From positions 62,001-126,000 of the forward strand of contig CADATZ010000005.1 in NCBI GenBank assembly GCA_902791025.1: DNA of 64,000 nt, in the 5' to 3' direction. Both the position numbers and the translations under genes were made by a program. This document shows positions 16,206 through 26,241 of this stretch, in pieces (within the stretch, counting starts at the first letter, position 1; every line of letters starts with the position of its first letter). The DNA comes from an uncultured Chloroflexota bacterium (lineage in GTDB: Bacteria > Chloroflexota > Anaerolineae > Anaerolineales > Anaerolineaceae). The notes under the pieces are model-generated. The model was not told where the DNA came from, did not search any database, and saw only the letters and a list, made by a program, of their open reading frames with translations.

Positions 16206-16236
16206 AACAGGACGCCCCTTGATAGGACGTCCTGTT
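16206..16236 (-). other. Stem-loop between giant virion gene and scaffold
   Basis: The perfect 9-bp arms aacaggacg and cgtcctgtt surround a 13-base loop in the only sizeable gap of the late operon. There is no strong T run after it on either strand. It may be a partial terminator or processing site that raises scaffold and capsid mRNA relative to the giant gene. Confidence 0.5.
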
Positions 16237-16280
16237 CACTTGAACCTTGACTATAAATATTTTACCATAAACTGCGTAGC

Positions 16281-19200
16281 CTATTTGTAATTTTTCATTC
16301 CTTTCAAATAATCTTCAAAGCTCATATATCTCGGATCCGCATATCGGTTATAAGTCTTTTGCAGCTCATACCGTGCCGTGTCGCTGATCTCCTTCCCGGT
16401 TGCCCTTGCATTCGTCAGCTCTCCCCGCGTGTACTCGCTCAGCTCCGCATAAGAGTTCCAGTAGGTCTCCGCATTGTATCCTTCGCTCCGGTTATCAAGC
16501 CACTTCTGCACATCCTGATGGGCTTCCTTATACTGCCGGTTCCATTCCCAATAGTCGGAAAGCTCCGGCATTGCGTTCAGGAAACCTTTACGCTGATCAA
16601 CAGGCAGGGAATAATAGATGTTCTGGATCGTGTCGATTCCCGGATATTTCTGATCCTTATAGTCGTTGTAATACTGCACCGCGTCAACGACCTGATCGCT
16701 CAACCGCATCACCTTTTCAACGCCCTTCACGTCAATGCTGCCGATGTTCGGGTTCTTCCCGCCAAGCTGTGCGTTCCATCTTGCCAGCGTTTCCACCGGT
16801 ACCGCCTTGTAATTCCTCGTGTCCTTGTTGATCATGGCAGCCTTAAACTCCGGCCCCAGCTGATTCGCCAGGTCAACCTGCCGCTCATACGGCTCGCCAT
16901 AATAGATATTGCTGATATGCTGGTACAGCGTAAACTTCAGCAGCTCTTCCGGATCACTGATATAAGTCGCGGTACGCAGCGCATAGATCTCACCGTACTT
17001 GTCATACCAATCACTGACTGCTCCCTTGACCCCGTTCGCCTCGTCAAGATAAGCCTGGTCCCGCAGCGCTTTCATTTCCCGCAGCGTCTTTTCTCCTTCC
17101 GGATAAACCACACCGCCTGCCAGCGAAGCAGCCAGTCCGCCCAGTGCGGATCCCAGATCAGTATTTCCCTGGACAAACTGCTTGGCCCCTTCAGCTCCGG
17201 CAAACCCCGGCACACGCAGCATCGCTTCTTTCCGCTGCCGGTCTGCGGCCATGTCCCAGATCGTCCCTGATTTTTCATTCATCGCGTTCAGCCCGGCAAT
17301 GTGATCGATCTCACCATCAGCGACCATTTGGCTGATCTGCTTCCGGATCTGCTGATCCCCGTACTGCCCAAACTCATTGAAATCATAGCCATAAAGTTTT
17401 CGCAGCGCCTTCTCAGGCATCGTCATTGCGTCACCGACAAAGGATCCCAGCTCACTCACAAGCGGAATGTCGGCGGTCAGCGCACGGATCGCGTTCCCGG
17501 TCCTCGTGCTGGAAAGCGTCCCCGGATCTTCCCCGGCCTGCTTCTTCTGCCACCAGTCATAAAAGATTGGCGGGCTCACAAACTGCCCGGCCAGACCGCC
17601 CAGTCCGCTCTTCGTTCCGATCTCCATCTGTGCTTCGGCCATGGCGTTTTCCCAGACCGCGCCTGTTCGATTTTGTTTCGCGTTCACCAGCTCTGCCTCT
17701 GTAATAGCTCCTTCCAAAACCATCTGAGATAAGATCTCTTCTGTCCTGGCATTCAGCGTCGCCTGGTTCATGTCGTTGCTGTAGCTCTGCCCGAACTGAG
17801 AGAACGGGAACAGCTGTGCATAAGGATCAATGTAATATCCGCCGCCCATCCAGTCAGGCAGGAATGGCAGCGGGATCCGGAACTTTCCTGCCAGCCGGCT
17901 CGGCAGATTCTCTTGTCGGTTTTTGTCCTCGTATTCCTTCATTCGCTCATAGGCGTTCCCCAGTGCCGGCTTGTCGATCATTCGCTTCGCCCACTTCCAC
18001 ATGCTGCGTGTGTACCAGAATTGATACGGGCTGATCATCGTAAGCATTGGATCAAAACCGTACCGCTGATTGTAGTTAAGCATCGCGGCATCCTTTTTCA
18101 TGTCGCTGTACTTGATTGCCCGGTACTTCTCGTTCCGCATATCCTCAGCCACATCCTGATCCAGCCATGCCAGGATCTGGGCTCTGGTTCCCACATCCAG
18201 TCCGGACATCTTCGCGGTCTTTGCGTTCATGTCAGCTGTCTTGTAAGCCTCACCAAAAGCAGCCAGCGCAGGGTTGAGATACTTCTGCTGCAGCTCACCA
18301 TAGGCATCGGCCAGCGGCATTGTCTGCGGCGTGCTGCCCTGCCGTGCCGGCTTGATAAACATAAACGGGTTCCGCGGTTCCTCAAACCCTTCCGGCTTCC
18401 CGACGTTGCAGGTCCGCACGATTTCAAGGATCGGATCATAATATACCAGCCCCTCAGGATTACGCATGTCAACACCCAGCACCTGATAACTCTGACCGTC
18501 TACTTCGATTGTCCGCTGCATCCGGTCCAGCTCTTCCGGCAGGTAGGCTACCAGCTTTCCGTCGCGGTAGACATTTCCGGCAATGTTCCAGAAACCATGC
18601 TCAAACTCGTAGGTCCGTTTGAAATAATCTCCCTTGTTCGGTACCGCTGTATCCGGATCCACTTCCGCGCCTTTCTTGTACCGCCGCTGCAGCTCTCGCA
18701 CCAGGTCAGGGTATTGGTATGTGAAATCATTCATCACCTGCTTCTGGATCTCCGCTTCCCAGATTGGATTCCCCTTCGGCGCTGCACCTTCGGAGCCCTT
18801 GCACCACCAGTCCATATACTCCAGCGCATACAGATATTGATCCGCACTCAGGTTCCTGCCGTTGGAAAAGTCCCGCAGCAGTCTCTGTATCCGCGTCTCG
18901 TAAGCTGTGTTCAGCTCTCCACGCAGGTAAACAGATTCGGCCTGACTGAGCGGCATGGACATTCCATCATCAAACGTCCGCTGTAAATTCTCATCCAGCG
19001 TCTTTGCAAACTGCGACGTCCACTTTCCCTCAGAATCCATTACAGACTGATTCAGCCGCGGAGTCTCCCCATTGTCTGTTGCCTCTTGCCCATTGCCTAT
19101 TGCCTGTTGCCTATTGCCTAAAGCCTCTCCCATCGCCGCATCAATCATCTGCTCCCGCGTCTTACTTTCCCCGAACAGAGATAGCTGATTCGGATCTCCG

Positions 19201-22200
19201 GCCTTGTAAACTTCTTCACCGTATGCGTTGAAGAAATCCCGGATCTTCTTCACGTTGTTCTTCGCATCCCCGAAGAATCCCGCAAGCAAAGCCTGTGTCG
19301 GCGTCCACCGCTCCATGCCGGGGATCGTGCTCTGTGCCAGGTAATCATGGATGTTGATCCCAGCCTTCCGCGCTTCCTGCAGCAGTCCTGCTGCGGCCAT
19401 CACGTCCCCGGTGATCGATAAACTCTCCGCCCGGCTTCCGCTCTGGATCAACCCTTCGGCCCGTGCCATCTCTGGCAGCGATTGTTTCAGTCCGGATTCC
19501 AATGCCTGGATGTTGCTGTCCGAAGTCTCACTGAAACTGCGGATGATATCCATGCTCTCCGGTGTCGCGTAAAGCGTGGCAAACAAGGCGTTGATAAACC
19601 GTGTCCGTCCATCGGTGCTGAGGATCAGATCTCCGCTGCGGTTCGTCGTGCTATACCGTGCCCGTTCCGATTCCGGTAAACTCCGCAGCCATTCTACACT
19701 CGCCGCTGCGTTCTTATCCGTGGTGAAGGTATCAACGCCCTCACCCGGCACAATGTCCAGCGCGGCCAGTGTTCCCATGTTCACCTTGTTCGCATCGGTC
19801 AACGCATTCTCACTGGCGGTCATCACCTTGTTGCGATTGGAGTTCGCGTCCTCGGCAAAGCTCACACTGTCACCGCCAAGTCGCTCTCGGATTAGCACCG
19901 GATTCTCAAAACCGTCCAGCTGCGCCGGATCGATCCCGTAATCACCGACCGCGTTCCGCAGATATTCCTGATAGTTGCCCCACTGCTCCGGGAAATGGTC
20001 ATGCGCATACTGCAAACTCAGCACCCGTCCGTTCCCGGATTCGACAAACATGTTCCCTTCCCCAACGATCGGAGTTCCCGAATCGATCGCGTGTTGTTCA
20101 TCGATCAGCAGCCCCGCGTTCAGGTTGGCGGCATGTGCATAAACATCCGACTGATCCGCGGACCGGTTCCGAGCCTGAGCGTCTGCCGGATAATCCTCGT
20201 TGATAACCAGCTGATCACCGAACCACAGGTTACTCGGCACCAGGTCTGATAGCTCAACCACCTTATACTGCAGCTGGTATTTTTTCCCTGAGTTTGCCTG
20301 TGTTATCGAATAGGCATAAGTATTCGTGCCTTTCACCTCGTGCCATTCAGCAGGAGCGAAAGGATTCATCGTCGCGTCAGCCTTTGCGGATTGGATCGCC
20401 TCATACAAAGTCGCGTCATCCACCCGCCATCCGGCTATCTCCATCGGTACAGAGTAATTCTGCAGGGCGGCTTCTGCTTCTTCCATACTCCCAAAGTTCT
20501 GAAGGATCGTCCTGGTAACTTCAGCCTGAGCCCTTCTGGTGAGGGCCTTGTCAGACATCCTCATGTTGTGGCGATCCTGTCCCATCTGTGTCCGCAGATT
20601 GGTGACCAGCTCCTGGAATCCCGGCATGCGCTGCACATCGTCTGTCAGCATCCGGTCAAAGATATCCCGCAGCTTGACCCCGTTGATCTCCGCGTTGATG
20701 TTCAGCACCTCATCGCCGGTTGCACCGTGGAAGACAAACTCCCCCTGTCCGCTGTAATCATTGCCGGTGACCGTGGCCTTCACCTTTTTGTAAATGTCCA
20801 AAAGGTAATCCCGAAACTGCTTGAAGACCGCCTTCAGCCCGACGGTCGGTGCCGATCCATCCATCAAATATTGTTCAAACCCGCGGGCAAACTTCTCTTC
20901 CGCGTCAACGTACCGCTGCCGGTCTGCTTCGGATAAAGTCGGATCATTCCGCTGCCATCGTGCCTCCAGCTCCTGAAACTCTCCAACATCTTTGAATCCC
21001 GCCCATGTGGTAAACTCCGTCAGCAACGGCTGCGATAAAGTCCGCCGGAACAAATGCCCGCTCTCATGCACCATCGTCGAAACGTCACTCGCCTCCAGCA
21101 TCCGGATAATGTTCCCGATATCAGTATGCTCAAACGTCCCCTTCACGATTTCCTGCGCCGCCTGATGGAGAATGTTCGGATCCAGCTTGTTGAACGTCCC
21201 GTCATTCTCAATCGACTTTATCTGCGTAGGGTCGAAGACAACATAGATGTTATCCTTGATATCTAATGGCCCTGCATCATAGGTGTTTTTCAGGATCACA
21301 CCGTCATAGCCTTCTGCTTTTGCCTTTGCGATTATTTCCGCATAAGACATATCCCGATAATGTTCTCCTTTGAAATCATGGATATAAGGATTCTCGATTC
21401 TCAGATATACATCCATCACATTGTCAGGATTACCATGAGCATAATAATTTCCAGTCTCACTTGATCCGGCAAAGAAGATACCCATCTCAGCAGAAGCGGC
21501 TTCTGTATTGCTCCCTGCTAAATTCAAATCAAATATTTCGAAGGTTTCATTTGGTGTTCCGTGATGTACGATCAATGGCAAACCATATTCATCGGTGACT
21601 TTGGATTGACCGAACCATTCCCGGAAGTTCTCATTTCCGAAATGCTTCCGGATGTAGTCACCATACCGGCTGTTCATGATCTGTTCAACAGACATCTTTG
21701 AGAGCTTGTTTGCAATAGTCTGGCTTCCGACCTGTTGTGCTGTTGGTGACATATAGGTACCGCCGATATATGCGGAATCTCCCCATGATATCTGATCAAT
21801 CGGAACATTTCTGGTATAGATCTTTTCTCCCTTGCCATAAATCGAATCGATCTCCTGCTTTGAAATAGATACTTCCACCCCATCTGTAATCGGTTCGTTG
21901 GCATATACGGTAACGGTTCCCTTCTTCTTTATGCTGTTGAAGAACCGCTCATTCATATCCGGCATCATATCCAGATTGTCTTCGATAAACTCATCCAGAG
22001 ACATTTGGAACAATGAACCTTGTTCCAATTCAGGCAGCCAGTTCGCGATACCCTTCAGCATTACCGCCTGCGAATAGAACTCATCCGGATAGGCGCCATT
22101 ATCCCGCGCCCACTGTTCCGCCGCAGCATCAAAGACCGCCATCATCAGATCAGCCTCAGCCGGTGTCCGTCCAGCTTCGATCCAACCCTGCTTGATCCCG

Positions 22201-25200
22201 TCCCGATCAAGATACCCGGCACGTTCCCGCATCGCTTTCTCACGCACCGCGTTGTTGGTATCCATCACCTCGGTTGCCTGCACTGTCTGCTCCGGCGTCA
22301 TGGTCACCGGCGCATGGTTCTCGATGCCCGGACCCGCAGCACCCGCCTCATCAATGATCTTCGCGTTGGCGTCTCCAAGGTTCCCGATCTCCCGGATCAG
22401 TGCATTGTATCGAGGGTTAAACTCCGCGTAGAACTTCGCCTTGTCCTCGGCGTTCATCTTCGCGGTCTTCTCGTGGGCGTCCTGCTGCAGATCATGCATC
22501 TGCTTCCGGATCTCTGCGATTCGCTGATAGTTCTGCCGGAACTGCTCACCGCTCTTTTGAGTAGCAAACTCATACCCCTCAATAAAAGCGGCGTCCATCT
22601 TCGTCTGCAGATCCTGCTCCTGCTCAAAGTGCTTGTCGTAAAGCTCAGATACATTCCGTCGGAAGTCATCCCACACTTCCTGCTTCTGCACCGTGTCGGC
22701 CTTCTTCCCGGCAGCATTGAGTGCAGCAGTTCTTTCATAGGCCCGGTTCAGTTCGCGGCTCTTCGCGTCGTTGAAGTCCTGCCAGTTCTTGTTCTTCTCG
22801 TTCATGTAGCCGATATATTTCACAAAGGATTCATGTTGGAACCCCAGCCCCTTCATGATCCCCGCAGCCGTGGTGACTTCCTGCTTATAAAAATCTGCCC
22901 ACTCCTTCTGCTGGCGGGTCACCAGATCAGTCAGCAATGCCTGAGACTGCGGCCCGTCCATGTTCTCGGCCTTCATTTTCTGATAGGCTTCCGTCCAGTC
23001 ATTCCGCTGCCTGATCCAGAAATCGACATGGTTCATTTCCATCTCGCTCATCATCTGCGCAACAGGAGCCAGCCCCTCAGCCTCGACCGTCGCAGCCACA
23101 TTGTTAGCCCGCTGGATCAGATCTTCCCGCCTCAGGTTGTCAACATAATCATCCAGCTTTTTCTGCACATCGGCCATCACTGCGGCCCTTTCCTCGTCGG
23201 TCTTGCAGTTGGCAAAGCGCTCATTGATCTCGTTCATCACGCCGGATTTTTCCATCACTTCTTCATAAACCCTCGCCTCACCCCGAAAAAGATCAGCGCA
23301 CACCTGCTTCATTACAGATCCGGCATCCGGTTTCACGTAGGTATCAAACAGCACCTTCCGGATCTGGTCCATGTTCACGCCCGCTTCGATCGCGCTATAA
23401 ATGACATTGGTCATGCCCGGCGTTTGGCTTTCGATCGTCTGCACCAGCACATCCGGCATCAGGTGGAAACCTTCTCCCCGTTTCCAGCGCTGTCCCCAGT
23501 ATTGCTGGATCGAGACCGTCGTCAGCTGATTCCCCTGCAGCGTCTCCATCTTTCCGCTCAAAGAAGAAAACACGCCCAGCTTGTTGTTCGCGGACCGCAG
23601 CGCACCGTTCAATCCGGAAAGCGCTCCCTTCAATCTACTGTCAGACCCTTCCTTCTTCTTAGCCGAAACCGCAGACGTAAAGCTTTCAAGTCCGCCCTTC
23701 CCGTTTGAACTCTGGCCCCTGAATCCTGATCCCTCATCAATGTCCATCCGTGCCGGTGTTACACCAAAAGCAGTCATCCACTGCCGGATCTGTGTCGGTG
23801 TCATAAACCCCAGCACGCCCTCGGCAGCCGAAGTCACCGTGTTGTTGATAACATTGTTGATAAAATAAGACGGGCTCCAACCCAGCAGCAGTAAACTCTG
23901 CGCGCTCTTCATGGTGTCGAACATCAAGTTGATCGTGCCGTTCGGTTTGACCCCGTAGTAATCGGTATAGTATTCCGCCATGCTGTCGATCATCGACGTG
24001 GTGATCTGGTATTGCAGCTGCCGGATGTCCCATGCAAGCGGCTTACCCTTCCCGTCCTTCGCTGTCGTGAATCCCTTCACGATCGTACTGATCGGTTCCA
24101 CGCCCCGGCTCACATCAATGTCGGCAAACATCCCGTTGTGCTGCCCCGCTATCTGCCGGACCCGCTGCTCAAAAACAGCAGGCGTCTCGGAGTATAGCGA
24201 TAGCACATCCTTCACTTCCATGCCCAGCGCTTCTGCGGTTTTGGCCAAAGTCGCCCGCGCTCCCGCCGAATCCTCAAACTGCTTGATATAAATTTCCGGA
24301 TTGGTCGCTGCGATCGCATGCCGCATCCCGTCCCGTACTGTCCTAACGTCAGCACTATCCGGCATCCCGGATTGCCCGCTGCTCTCCCCGGCTAAACTGT
24401 TCAGCCTGCCCCGCAGATCTTCCACGTCCTGCACGTCAGACAGGTATGTATTGAGCACATTGTTCGCAATGTTCCCGACGCCTGCCACCTTTGATTCCGG
24501 CAGCAGATCCGCAAGCCCTGTCCGCTCTGTCCTGGCAAACTCCTTGATCGTCCCGTCAGCATTGATCCCGCCGAAGAACCGGTCCGCCGCGCTCAGGCTT
24601 TCCACATCAGCCGACCGTGCCAGGTTCTTCCAGTTGTCGAAGAACTCGTTGATCCCGCCCGGTGCCTTTGCTTTCGTCAAGGCCTGATAGACACTGCCCA
24701 AAAAGGGTACCTGCGTCAGCATGGATCCACGGTTCGCCTTCGCCGCTTCCACACCCAGCTCATTCCCGGTGACCTTTGCCAGCAAACCCGCGCCTTCATT
24801 CTCCAGCGGCGTTGCCAGGATATCCAGATCCAGCAGCATCTGCATCGTGTAGTCGGAAACAAAAGCAGTGGTACCGCCGGCCCGGTTCACCAGCTCATTC
24901 ATGATGGCGGTCTGCGTGTCCCGATCCAGCCCCATAGCGTCCATCTCCTGGTACATCTGCCGGATACCACGCATGGCTTCGTCGCCATAGGTACCTTCCG
25001 CCATCTGTTGTTTCTCATTGATCCCGCGGTTGAAATACCAGGCTTCCCCCGGCTTGGTTCCTTCTTCTCCCTTGAACACCTGCTTCAAAATATCGATCGC
25101 GAAGTCTCCCAGAGATCCATATGTCTCATAGGTAAACTCCCCGGCCCGCCACATGTCGCCGGCATTTTTGATCACGTCCGAAAGGCTGTCGTTGATGGCA

Positions 25201-26216
25201 GCCATCAAACCATAAGCGTCATTCGGATCCGCATTGGCCCGCTCAATATTCTGCCTGGCCATGTTGTAGGCTTGGGCGCCGAAACCGACGGTGTGCTCCA
25301 TGATGGTGTCAGGCAGATCTGTCAATTCCAGAAACTTGTTGAATCCCGGAATCTCTTTGCCGCTCACTGCCTCGTAGAAAACCAGACCGCCGGTCAGCAG
25401 TGCAGCACCGCCCAACACATAGGGATTCGTCAGTGCTGCAGCGATCCCTTCCCCGCCCAGCGTACCGAGCACACTGCCGGCTACCTTCAAACCGACCGCT
25501 CCGGCCATGGCAGAGGACGTTGCCTTCTGTCCTGCCTGTGAATACTTCGTCCACTCCGGCGCGTTGATGCCCGGATCATTTGTGGAAAGCGCTGTGAAAA
25601 GTTTACCGATCCAGTCCAGTTGGTTCCAGTCTCCCTTCTCCCTTTCCTCATTCCAGCCCTGCAGTGCCGGATCACTCGGAGTATAAGGTGTCGGGGACTG
25701 GTCCGCCTGCGGGCCTGTTCCCGCTGCAGAGTCTCCCTGCTCCGGCTGAGGCTCCCACCAGTTGTCCCTTTTGATCACATCCGTCACAAAAGGATCGTCA
25801 TTCATCAGCGGTCCCCACTGATCCACCGGCTTCCCCTGATTCCGGTAAGCCATGTAATCATGCAGCTGGTTGATCTGCTCTCGTGTGTAATGCTCATCCT
25901 GATACTCCGGATCCTGATCATACCGGTTCCACACATCGATCATGTTCTCCGGCTGCGCGATCCAAAGCTGAGAAGGTGCAGGGGACTGTTCCTCTTGCTG
26001 ATCTGTACCCGGCTCCTGTCCGCCGACTGCCTGACCGCTGTCAACTGCAAACTGACCACTGCCTCCTGACTCCTGACCGCCGCCCTCAGGTTCCCCCATC
26101 GGCCCGGAATAATATCCGGCGTCCCCTCCGGAAGACCCGCCGCCAACAAATGAATTATGGATCTGTTCTGACTCTTCCTTCGTCAGTAATTCCCCGCCAA
26201 ATAAATATTCCGCCAT
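16281..26216 (-). CDS. Giant polyvalent internal virion protein (ART, metallopeptidase, ParB-like domains)
   Basis: A 3311-residue protein. In order it has: a Gly/Gln-rich disordered N-terminus to about 190; a hydrophobic stretch at about 235-295 that could cross a membrane; a long helical region with GWSPSYFINN at 779-788, typical of polyvalent-protein-associated helical domains; an ADP-ribosyltransferase-like domain at about 1510-1690 (HHGTPN at 1551, then YVVFDPTQIKSI); a metallopeptidase domain with H1717-E-S-G-H1721; a DdrB/ParB-like domain at about 1930-2130 (NGR at 2062); and a helical C-terminal third with a second FWYTRSMWKW-type segment. Known polyvalent proteins are packaged and injected with the DNA to act on host defences and DNA. 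It sits where podoviruses encode their ejection proteins. No RNA polymerase motifs were found. Domain limits are rough. Confidence 0.8.
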   Translation of the reverse strand: MAEYLFGGELLTKEESEQIHNSFVGGGSSGGDAGYYSGPMGEPEGGGQESGGSGQFAVDSGQAVGGQEPGTDQQEEQSPAPSQLWIAQPENMIDVWNRYDQDPEYQDEHYTREQINQLHDYMAYRNQGKPVDQWGPLMNDDPFVTDVIKRDNWWEPQPEQGDSAAGTGPQADQSPTPYTPSDPALQGWNEEREKGDWNQLDWIGKLFTALSTNDPGINAPEWTKYSQAGQKATSSAMAGAVGLKVAGSVLGTLGGEGIAAALTNPYVLGGAALLTGGLVFYEAVSGKEIPGFNKFLELTDLPDTIMEHTVGFGAQAYNMARQNIERANADPNDAYGLMAAINDSLSDVIKNAGDMWRAGEFTYETYGSLGDFAIDILKQVFKGEEGTKPGEAWYFNRGINEKQQMAEGTYGDEAMRGIRQMYQEMDAMGLDRDTQTAIMNELVNRAGGTTAFVSDYTMQMLLDLDILATPLENEGAGLLAKVTGNELGVEAAKANRGSMLTQVPFLGSVYQALTKAKAPGGINEFFDNWKNLARSADVESLSAADRFFGGINADGTIKEFARTERTGLADLLPESKVAGVGNIANNVLNTYLSDVQDVEDLRGRLNSLAGESSGQSGMPDSADVRTVRDGMRHAIAATNPEIYIKQFEDSAGARATLAKTAEALGMEVKDVLSLYSETPAVFEQRVRQIAGQHNGMFADIDVSRGVEPISTIVKGFTTAKDGKGKPLAWDIRQLQYQITTSMIDSMAEYYTDYYGVKPNGTINLMFDTMKSAQSLLLLGWSPSYFINNVINNTVTSAAEGVLGFMTPTQIRQWMTAFGVTPARMDIDEGSGFRGQSSNGKGGLESFTSAVSAKKKEGSDSRLKGALSGLNGALRSANNKLGVFSSLSGKMETLQGNQLTTVSIQQYWGQRWKRGEGFHLMPDVLVQTIESQTPGMTNVIYSAIEAGVNMDQIRKVLFDTYVKPDAGSVMKQVCADLFRGEARVYEEVMEKSGVMNEINERFANCKTDEERAAVMADVQKKLDDYVDNLRREDLIQRANNVAATVEAEGLAPVAQMMSEMEMNHVDFWIRQRNDWTEAYQKMKAENMDGPQSQALLTDLVTRQQKEWADFYKQEVTTAAGIMKGLGFQHESFVKYIGYMNEKNKNWQDFNDAKSRELNRAYERTAALNAAGKKADTVQKQEVWDDFRRNVSELYDKHFEQEQDLQTKMDAAFIEGYEFATQKSGEQFRQNYQRIAEIRKQMHDLQQDAHEKTAKMNAEDKAKFYAEFNPRYNALIREIGNLGDANAKIIDEAGAAGPGIENHAPVTMTPEQTVQATEVMDTNNAVREKAMRERAGYLDRDGIKQGWIEAGRTPAEADLMMAVFDAAAEQWARDNGAYPDEFYSQAVMLKGIANWLPELEQGSLFQMSLDEFIEDNLDMMPDMNERFFNSIKKKGTVTVYANEPITDGVEVSISKQEIDSIYGKGEKIYTRNVPIDQISWGDSAYIGGTYMSPTAQQVGSQTIANKLSKMSVEQIMNSRYGDYIRKHFGNENFREWFGQSKVTDEYGLPLIVHHGTPNETFEIFDLNLAGSNTEAASAEMGIFFAGSSETGNYYAHGNPDNVMDVYLRIENPYIHDFKGEHYRDMSYAEIIAKAKAEGYDGVILKNTYDAGPLDIKDNIYVVFDPTQIKSIENDGTFNKLDPNILHQAAQEIVKGTFEHTDIGNIIRMLEASDVSTMVHESGHLFRRTLSQPLLTEFTTWAGFKDVGEFQELEARWQRNDPTLSEADRQRYVDAEEKFARGFEQYLMDGSAPTVGLKAVFKQFRDYLLDIYKKVKATVTGNDYSGQGEFVFHGATGDEVLNINAEINGVKLRDIFDRMLTDDVQRMPGFQELVTNLRTQMGQDRHNMRMSDKALTRRAQAEVTRTILQNFGSMEEAEAALQNYSVPMEIAGWRVDDATLYEAIQSAKADATMNPFAPAEWHEVKGTNTYAYSITQANSGKKYQLQYKVVELSDLVPSNLWFGDQLVINEDYPADAQARNRSADQSDVYAHAANLNAGLLIDEQHAIDSGTPIVGEGNMFVESGNGRVLSLQYAHDHFPEQWGNYQEYLRNAVGDYGIDPAQLDGFENPVLIRERLGGDSVSFAEDANSNRNKVMTASENALTDANKVNMGTLAALDIVPGEGVDTFTTDKNAAASVEWLRSLPESERARYSTTNRSGDLILSTDGRTRFINALFATLYATPESMDIIRSFSETSDSNIQALESGLKQSLPEMARAEGLIQSGSRAESLSITGDVMAAAGLLQEARKAGINIHDYLAQSTIPGMERWTPTQALLAGFFGDAKNNVKKIRDFFNAYGEEVYKAGDPNQLSLFGESKTREQMIDAAMGEALGNRQQAIGNGQEATDNGETPRLNQSVMDSEGKWTSQFAKTLDENLQRTFDDGMSMPLSQAESVYLRGELNTAYETRIQRLLRDFSNGRNLSADQYLYALEYMDWWCKGSEGAAPKGNPIWEAEIQKQVMNDFTYQYPDLVRELQRRYKKGAEVDPDTAVPNKGDYFKRTYEFEHGFWNIAGNVYRDGKLVAYLPEELDRMQRTIEVDGQSYQVLGVDMRNPEGLVYYDPILEIVRTCNVGKPEGFEEPRNPFMFIKPARQGSTPQTMPLADAYGELQQKYLNPALAAFGEAYKTADMNAKTAKMSGLDVGTRAQILAWLDQDVAEDMRNEKYRAIKYSDMKKDAAMLNYNQRYGFDPMLTMISPYQFWYTRSMWKWAKRMIDKPALGNAYERMKEYEDKNRQENLPSRLAGKFRIPLPFLPDWMGGGYYIDPYAQLFPFSQFGQSYSNDMNQATLNARTEEILSQMVLEGAITEAELVNAKQNRTGAVWENAMAEAQMEIGTKSGLGGLAGQFVSPPIFYDWWQKKQAGEDPGTLSSTRTGNAIRALTADIPLVSELGSFVGDAMTMPEKALRKLYGYDFNEFGQYGDQQIRKQISQMVADGEIDHIAGLNAMNEKSGTIWDMAADRQRKEAMLRVPGFAGAEGAKQFVQGNTDLGSALGGLAASLAGGVVYPEGEKTLREMKALRDQAYLDEANGVKGAVSDWYDKYGEIYALRTATYISDPEELLKFTLYQHISNIYYGEPYERQVDLANQLGPEFKAAMINKDTRNYKAVPVETLARWNAQLGGKNPNIGSIDVKGVEKVMRLSDQVVDAVQYYNDYKDQKYPGIDTIQNIYYSLPVDQRKGFLNAMPELSDYWEWNRQYKEAHQDVQKWLDNRSEGYNAETYWNSYAELSEYTRGELTNARATGKEISDTARYELQKTYNRYADPRYMSFEDYLKGMKNYK
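19070..19130. repeat. Heptanucleotide array inside the giant virion gene
   Basis: About eight 7-base units of the form tattgcc / tgttgcc / cattgcc run in the coding frame and are translated as the low-complexity segment LGNRQQAIGNGQEATDNGE. Similar units lie between genes at 26221-26243 and 30700-30745. Confidence 0.85.
25692..25723. repeat. 32-bp palindromic unit, copy A (in CDS)
   Basis: It starts cggggactgg and ends gcctgttcccg around a ccgcctgcgg core. It is translated as part of GTGPQADQSP in the giant virion protein. Other copies are at 29049-29080 and 39832-39863. Confidence 0.85.
26029..26085. repeat. Heptanucleotide array in the N-terminus of the giant gene
   Basis: Degenerate 7-base units of the gaccact / gcctcct / gactcct type are read as a Gly-Ser-Gln-rich linker. 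Confidence 0.7.
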
Positions 26217-26241
26217 ATCACTATCCCCTATTGCCTAATGC

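Noticed and set aside
22020..23708. 562-codon open frame antisense to the giant virion gene
   Set aside because: Low-complexity His/Leu/Arg sequence typical of a reverse shadow. No start signal.
16281..26216. N4-type virion RNA polymerase in the giant protein
   Set aside because: No T7-like polymerase motifs could be seen. The recognised domains are of polyvalent-protein type.
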